NCBI GenBank assembly: GCA_009763385.1
Contig: CM019831.1
Location: forward strand, 115,975,432-116,039,431
Direction of reading: 5' to 3'
DNA length: 64,000 nt
Source: Coix lacryma-jobi var. lacryma-jobi
Taxonomy: Eukaryota; Streptophyta; Magnoliopsida; Poales; Poaceae
This document shows, one piece after another, positions 56,727-64,000 of this stretch. A program made the position numbers and the translations under genes. The first letter of the stretch is position 1; every line of letters begins with the position of its first letter. The notes below the pieces were generated by a model, which did not search any database, was not told the DNA's origin, and was given only the letters and a program-made list of their open reading frames with translations.

Positions 56727-59456
56727 GTATCTAGGAGTGATCGAAGGATTGGGCTATAGGTGCTAGCTGGTGTTTCCATGGAATATTAAATTGAACCCTG
56801 AACTTAAGATATATAGCCGAAACCTACCGTCAGAAGATTCGTGAATTATCTTTCACATGTATAGGCTTTGGACTCTCGATCGGCTAGTGCTCCAAAGAGT
56901 GGTGTCATTGTTAGTGGCAAGTTGATCGAGTAATGCTACGGTTGTGTGCGTGGCTTTCTTCTCTATAATTTGATTGATGGATCACCCCGACTTTATTAGT
57001 TTATTTGCATGTATATGTACATAATAATCCAATATAATATCATGGATTGATTCTTCAAAAAAAATATCATGGTTTGACACAACTTTGTCATATTCGTACT
57101 AGTCTATATGCATGCTCCTGGTGACAAAGATTTATAGGAAATAATACTCAATCTAATAGGATGAAGGAGTGTCAATCCATGATATTTAGATTATTTGAGA
57201 GAGAGAGAAATTTTGAGGCTTGAGAGCCTAATATTTGACATGTTGCAAGTGCGTAATGATATGTAGAGGTGTGTTTTGATCACGAATGCGTGATGTCGCA
57301 ATATTAGGTATAGGAATCCGTACGCATGCTACAAGGACAAATAAATAAAAGTGAAAAAAAACAAATAAAAAATATGAATAAAGATGGACAAGGAGATCTC
57401 GAGGGCACTATCATGGAAGCGGAGGAATTAACAAAAACAGGAAACGTCATTATCTACCATGATTTGTTGGCAGACGATTTTTTTTCTTTTTATTAACAAT
57501 GGCAGACGATATTTTAGTTTGGTTTGTTCCTGTCGTGTTGCCCATCGTGTCAGCTGCCGTGCCCTGCCCCTGCACATCCAATGGGCCCGACTTGACTCGA
57601 CTCGGCTCGGCTTGGCTCCCATCCGCTTGTTGCTGTTCCTATCGCTCCACAGCACAACCGAAAACTACTGCTCCTCAAAAGGTCAAGGAACATCGATCAC
57701 CAATCTTCCACAGCTTTGGTAGCTCCGGTCCAATAATGGATGATAATCCCTTCACGAATCACGAAGTTGTTATAAATAATAGATCGGCTCTGCTTGCCGT
57801 GAATTTATCCACGGCTAGTGTTTTGTCATACAGAATAAACTGAATTACAATCGATAAGCCGACTGATATATAAGTTCAAGCGAACAGAACCAATATCGGA
57901 TGATAAGAACTCCCATGATAAGATCGTTGTGTGTGTAATTGTAAAACCACAAAAATCGAACGGCCCGTTTTAACTTATTAGCCGTACTTCGGTTTACTCT
58001 TTTTGATAGAGCACTGTTCAAACAACTCAAATCAAATGTGAATAAGGCCCTATTTGGTTGCATAGACTAAAATTTTATCTCTGTCACACCAGATGTTGAC
58101 TTTAATTTATTCTATTAAAAGTAGATTAAATTAATGTCGTAACTTGACAGTGATGCATGAGCAGCATGCATGACTGACGTGCTGCGAACCAAAACCAATG
58201 ACCGTGCTTCTGCTGCAGTGAGAAAGGCAGACGGCCGCAGCCCGGCGTGCTGCGCTGCGGCACACGCTCCAGCAAGCCATTGGCAACGCACACGCACTCC
58301 GGCCGGCCGGCCGGCCGGTCCGGCCACTGTGCTCCGGTAAATTATACGTACTAGCTAGTATTTGACTGCTGCTTGTCACGGACACAACACAAGGGAAGGG
58401 AACGCTCTCGTGTTGTCGTGTGGTCAGTCAGTCAGTCGAGTGTTGTGCTAGCGACGCATTCCCTGTCACGGATGAAACGCTCCCGAGCTCTTTTTTTACC
58501 CCTTTCGTGCTGCAGGCAGGTTTTCCGGACCCCTTTTCCCTGCTGCGCTGCGGCCATGGAAAAAGCTTCTGTGAATTTCGTGTGCTGCCACATGTATGGC
58601 GTCGTCGTCTGCTTTCCTCAGAGCTTGTTACTGCAGCAGCAGCTCACAGTCACAGTACACCCCTATTCTTTGTTGGAATTCTGCTGTTTATATATATATA
58701 TATATATAAGTATGTAAGAAGCACTAGTACTAGTAACTATGCATTCCATCATTAATTATTAATCTCGACCAAAATTGCATTGCGGCTGCTTACGGTTTCA
58801 GACTGAGGCTGTTTTTGCGACCAAGCATGTTCACGCTGGACACTAGTCGCCTGACAAGGACTCGCTAACAAAATTTCATTCTGTGCACAGCACAGACATT
58901 GCAGCATGCAATGCAAGGTCTCCGACAGCGACGGGGAGATGCGCTGAGGCCTCCAGATACACACACGCATCGCCGTCAGGGTCAGGGTCAGGTATCATCA
59001 GCCCATCACCATTTTCTGCATCTTTCTTTAGCCATGGGCGCCAGAAACCGCTGTCCCAAGGCAAGCCTTAGGCAAGGCACGGGTGTGAAACCCCTGGGAT
59101 GGGAATGGGATCCATCCATTCATTCAATTCAACCATCCCCCGACCTGCCGACACAGCGGCGGTTCCGGCAGCACCAATATTTATAATTTCATTTCATTGT
59201 CAGGTCCAGACAGGATCAGATCAAGACGACGGACGCCACATTTCCTGACCATTTTTTTGAACGCTCAACATCACACACACTGACACACACAACGGATGAC
59301 AATTGCAATGGTAATGTTAACGGTGAGACAAATAGTCTCACAGTGAATATGTAACATGTGTTTAGGGGCTCAACCAAGCAGTTCTTTCTACACTACTACA
59401 GGAGGATCACTGCACATTCTTTGGAAATCACCCGGAGATGAGATGGGCTGCCGGAA
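56727..59456. other. Intergenic and 3' UTR of the CHFR-like gene
   Basis: No supportable gene. It includes a GGCCGGCC run (58302-58322), a (TA)n run (58689-58706) and, near 59100-59456, what is probably the 3' untranslated part of the minus-strand gene. Confidence 0.4.
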
Positions 59457-62400
59457 CTAGGGGTTGCCTCTTGTCGGGCGACAGACGTGGTTGAGCTTCT
59501 TCGCGTGGTCAGGCCGGTGGTGCTGGGTGCGGCACATGAAACCGTACCAGCAGCTCTCCCTGTCGGCGGCATCAGGCGGAAGAAGCTGCAGTAACATAAC
59601 ACAACATCACGGTTGCCATTAGTGGACAAATGGGATCAAATCAAATAAATAAATGAGACAGTGCTGTGGCGCTTCATCAGGATGTTTATATATATACGTG
59701 TGTTTGTGCTTTGTGTGTCTATTATGTGCTCAAGATAAGATTCGGCTTAGAATGAAAGCTAACTTTCTTTTTTCATGGAGGAGACTGGGACCTACTTATA
59801 TAAATAATAATGAGCACAAAGTCCTCAGTATCTTGTTTCTTAAGACAAACATTTGTTATTCTAATCAGGGTATTTGAAAGCAACAATAGTTAGGCAGTCA
59901 GCACTGGCCTTTATCTTGGCCAGCTCAAATAGTCAAGGACTGCCATGAAAGAAACTCACACATCCATATGTACAACTGTAAAGTTAAACCAAACTCTTAA
60001 CTCGTATCAATCCGTGGATAATTCAAAACCATGTTGAGTTTTGACAGCTCAAATATTTAAACACAAAATTTAGCAAAAATCTCCAGGAGCACAGGAATGT
60101 AAGAAAAATAGTTTAAACCCCCAGTTATGTTTCTGAAATTTATTGCTCGACTAATATATATCAAATAATATTGATATTTATACCAACCACCTTATCCAGA
60201 TCCACCATATACTAATTTGTGTAACCCAACTAAGGGCATTTATGTTTACTTCCACTATTCCATGGAACATGAATTACTACTTCAAGTGCCGATCAAAAGA
60301 AACACATTAGAAATGACATGAAAAATCAGAGAATAAACTCTATTAGTACACATGGGATATTTGTCATAAAATAGATTGCAAATCACATGAATGATCACTG
60401 TTTCATTTTTGTGGCAATTGAAAAATTGTTTTCATGTGATTTGGTAGGCATTCTTGTCTTTTCTTGGTATATGCATTAAACAGTTGTCTCCGATGTAAAT
60501 ATTAACAGTATCCAACGCTCTTAGGGAGGCCAAACTTACAATGAACTTGAGAAGCAGGAAACCCACACACTAATGACAACAAACTACCAGTTGTGCAATC
60601 AACAACATGGACTTTGCCTTGACCTTTTCAGTTTGATTGAATGTATGTTTTAGTTTGTGGGTGTAATATATAGTAGCCATTTGCAGAAATTAGGTACGAC
60701 TGTCAGACTTATTCATAGGTTTCTGACAGGGAAAAAGGTATTGTTTTCCATATACTTTTGTCCCCATATTTCCTTTAAAGATACTATTTTTTCTAAAAAA
60801 ATCATATTATTTTGAGCTTCAGGTCAGAATTTAGGCTCAGCCCATGTCAGGAGGATTTGGCTTTGCCATTTCAGTGGCACAACTATTAAGGCCCAACCCC
60901 AGAATATGAAGAGGTCTAGTAACAAATCAAGTAACAAATAAACATATTGTTGCAACATAGTGCAATCTGCAATGTTAGACTACCGAGGTAAGTAACATAA
61001 GTATGTTCAGTATACATACATTTCGAGGCATTGATATCCGGAACCAGTAGAGCAAGAAATCAATGAACTTGCTGTAGCAATGGCTGCATTCATTTGATTT
61101 CATAAAATGAGTTAATACAACATAATTTAATAGACAACAATCTTCTGAACTCAGAAAAAGTTATTACTTGCAAATATATGTCCTGGAAGTAATTGCATCA
61201 ACATTATTCAATTGCAACCTTGAGCGATCTACATAAATCAGAACAAGTACACCATGTCAGTGCAAACGCTCAGGCATCTGCTGTAATAAGACACAAGATG
61301 TACAAGTAAAGCCCAGTAAGTAAACCTTGTGCCAAATACTTACAAGAGTTTCATTTTCATAAAGTGAATAAAATTAAGTGAACAAGTTAACACAGCAGAA
61401 CTTGAATAATTTAATTGAACAAGTGAACAGTTATACGTATATAAAGTTACAAACCTTACAGTTACGCAACAAAAGGAAAACTGATGCCATAACCCATGAA
61501 GGAATGAATCATACAGTCAATAGATGCTAGTTTTGTGAATTTTTTTGTTGATGTTTAATCAGAAATCACCAAAAAAATGAGAACATGATGTAATGTTGGG
61601 AGGTGGAGATCACAAATATTAACAGTTCAGTCAATGAAAAAAAATCTGGTTCCTGTTCTGCTACTGAGCAAGCAAATTATAAAGGAATATTATTTGGTCA
61701 TGTTCATGTCAAGGAACAGTTAATGTTTATAATACATATTCTTTCACTGTTATCAACCATCACATGCACGTCAAAAGTAAAATCGACTCTGAAGGTTGCA
61801 ACATACCAATTTCCATGTTGTCAAATTTTGATATCCACTCTGAGATTACAGCTTGCAATGTTTTGCCTGATTGCTGTATGCATCTTTCTGTAATCTAGAA
61901 AACAAAAGAGAAACCATCATATTTGAAACTACAATATGGGCCAAGGATATGATAATGCTGGAATATTCCTACATCTTTTTCATATGGATTGCCCCCATGA
62001 ACTGTGTCAGGAAGTGCAGAGATATGTCGCTGAGAGATCTGCAATATTACACAATTTGCATTCAGAACATCGCCCAGCGCTTTGTATGATGATCGAATCA
62101 AAAGTATAATGAGGCTTAACAAATATCAATGAGTAGCTTACACTCTTGAAAGTATCCTGGTTGCAGATTAGATTGCAATGACTTGAATTCACACCTTGTG
62201 AACACCAATAAGCCCCACAAAACACTTTATCACACCCCAAGCCTGTGAATATAATTGGGTAGTTTGGCACCAGCAAAGTTAGAATTGAAGGCACATAAAT
62301 ATTATCATAGAGTTTGGTAGGGAAAACGTGCAATTGAACTTCCAGTGGTGGTGTGTGCCAACTTAGAAATTTCTGAAGGGCAACTGAGAATATTTCTCAT

Positions 62401-63719
62401 ACTATTCATGCATTAACAGTATCATCAAACTTCAATTGGGAAAACATGCAATAAAACTTCCCATGGAGATTGCTAAGTCAAAATTGAGGGCCAAATGGGA
62501 ATATTCATCATACCATTTGTGCAGCTTTATGAAACAAAAATAAATAAATATAGTTAGCCAACTAATGTCAAGCATATTCATCAGGTCAAGAATAATTAAA
62601 GGCAAAAACTTAAGTACAGTGAAGAACAATACAAAGCATTAAATTCCATTTTCTAATCATGGCACCACTTCTTGATAAATGGATTAGGATCCAAGGGTCA
62701 AGGCCCGTGAAAGAAAGGCCTTTTCAGGGTTATACAATCAATTAAATGAAAAAAAATGGGGTTATAACTTATTGCAATCTACTAGAGAAGAAATGATTAT
62801 CAGAATAGGCACACACATTTTTGTGGTATACTGATGTTAGATCTGGCTGGCATCATCCCTCCACACCCATTGCATTGCGAATGTACAGCTCCTGGACTGC
62901 ATCTAAATCCACCAAATTCATTACCTGCAATATTCTTGTCATTCAGATGTATGAAAAAGGAAAGATGAACAAGGCATTTCAAGAAGCATTAGACAAGGAA
63001 AGCTAAATCCAATTCTCAACTATCCACATTACTATACTATGAGATCAAAATGTATATTTTTTCCCTGTTTTTATCGAAGAGATAAAAGCTACCTCAATTA
63101 CCATGTGGCACACCAGTGCAAGAATAGTTAGCTAATTTCAAACTCATGTGAAAAATAGCTTGATTGCATCACAACACAACTCAGACATTGTAAAATATTT
63201 ATAACTTCTAAAAATATTGTGCCAAGTTACCAACTAGTTTCCCTACTTTTGTAAAACACAAACGCCTCAAGTACCACATCAGTGTGATAGTTAACTAACT
63301 TCAAACTCATGTAATGCATAGCATGATTGAATCATCACATAATTCTGACATTGTGATTTTTTTTAAAAAAAAAACTTCTAAAATATTGAGCCAGGTTACC
63401 AACCAACTCTTCAACCTATTTTTTAATTAAATTAATACATATAAAGAACAAATATATGATTCATGGGTTAAAGAGGTTTCATAAGCCTATGATAAAAAAA
63501 ATCATATAGTCTTGATGTACAGCTCACTGACAAGAAAGATACTCTTATGACATGATCACCAACAGAATTTAAGATCACTGGATATCAAAGCTTATTTAAC
63601 AAAAACTACAAATATCCGCACTTACTGCATTGAGGGCATGGTAGATCCGGATTGTTGATCTCATCACTAGAACGTGAAAAACGTCTTTTCCTTGATTGAT
63701 TTTTCTGTTTACCCAAAAC
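59457..63719 (-). CDS. CHFR-like E3 ubiquitin ligase, C-terminal eight exons
   Basis: Minus-strand exons, in transcript order: 63719-63626, 62924-62817, 62242-62142, 62038-61973, 61894-61807, 61228-61168, 61083-61020 and 59585-59457 (stop at 59457-59459). All have AG/GT boundaries and the phases agree, giving the last 236 aa. Features: a basic stretch (KQKNQSRKRRFSRSS), then a Cys-rich region with CPQC, GGFRC, CNGCGGMMP, LGCDKVFCGAYWC and CNLIC, a helical part (ISQRHISALPD, CIQQSGKTLQAVISEWISKF), and LLYWFRISMPRN. The last exon has C-x5-C-x8-H-x5-H (CWYGFMC...H...H), the PBZ poly(ADP-ribose)-binding finger layout found at the end of CHFR. The FHA and RING parts expected in CHFR must lie beyond 64000. 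CHFR proteins attach ubiquitin in mitotic-stress control in animals; the plant role is not well known. Confidence 0.85.
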
Positions 63720-64000
63720 CTAAGCCATCAAAAAGCACACCAGCCAAAATTAATTTTATTGGGGCCAGGAGATATAAATAACAGAAATATATAGTTGTAG
63801 AACAGAATACTATAGTATCAAACATCCACAAATTCGGTATATTGAGCACCTGAGTACCTAGCAATTGTCACAAACTGATAACTTTGGTTCAGTGACAATT
63901 ATTTTCTGTGACCGGTTAACTCCAGAACATTATGAATGCATGGTATAAGGTAAAAGCTTGCACCTACAGGTCTTTTAATATATGAACTAACTCAAAGACA
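63720..64000 (-). other. Intron or upstream part of the CHFR-like gene
   Basis: AT-rich; begins with the acceptor CTTAG on the minus strand next to 63719. I see no clear exon before the window ends. Confidence 0.5.

Noticed and set aside
57459..58755. Short frames between the CACTA element and the CHFR-like gene
   Set aside because: Low complexity or random frames without domains or consistent splice structure.
59396..59629. 77-codon minus-strand frame
   Set aside because: A different frame across the last exon of the CHFR-like gene; the spliced frame with the PBZ-like finger explains this region.

Overview
This is a plant nuclear genome window, most likely from an Andropogoneae-type grass (sorghum/maize/sugarcane group). 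The evidence is nested grass LTR retrotransposons with an initiator-tRNA-Met primer site, a CACTA transposon with TTTGCCGAGTGCC-type subterminal repeats, Stowaway- and Tourist-like MITEs, a GC-rich intronless TCP gene, and a many-exon minus-strand gene with plant splice signals. Only two ordinary host genes are supportable: a class I TCP transcription factor (42896-44191, +) and the 3' eight exons of a CHFR-like E3 ubiquitin ligase gene (59457-63719, -).

Bases 1-2121 hold only MITEs. Bases 2122 to about 34928 are a multi-level retrotransposon nest. The oldest layer is a Ty3/gypsy element reduced to gag-protease (2122-6810). A Copia element (A, from 6811) entered its 3' LTR; A now keeps one LTR and part of its reverse transcriptase. 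Inside A's LTR sits a gag-only Sirevirus-like element (C, 7266-18880) in the unusual form LTR-gag-LTR-gag-LTR, with one 5-bp target duplication (GGAAG) around the whole array. A's reverse transcriptase is cut at 21315/21316 by a minus-strand Sirevirus (B) with pol, an env-like reading frame and a 3' LTR. B's env-like frame is in turn split by a 4.69-kb solo-LTR-like unit (23432-28121, target duplication GAAGA). B is cut off in its integrase near 34928, so B's 5' part and the right-hand remainders of A and of the gypsy 3' LTR are absent.

Bases 34929-42800 are intergenic, rich in MITEs (three Stowaway-like, one Tourist-like, one long-TIR element, one CACTA-type MITE that carries a tRNA-like segment). 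They lead into the TCP gene, whose leader has a CCCAAA array and a CT-rich tract. Bases 46550-56723 are one full-length CACTA transposon (target duplication TTT). It has a TNP2-like transposase gene with one homopolymer frameshift, a TNPA/Transposase_24-type gene whose seven exons join in frame, and an inverted repeat of about 877 bp near its left end. From 56724 to the end is intergenic sequence and then the CHFR-like gene.

The most notable observation is the C array. Its middle LTR is a mosaic: the 5' half carries the variants of the right LTR and the 3' half those of the left LTR. That is the mark expected of unequal crossing-over between LTRs, and the exchange can be placed within roughly 250 bp. 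I did not find a clearly new gene system. The rest of the window is well explained by transposon biology plus two host genes.
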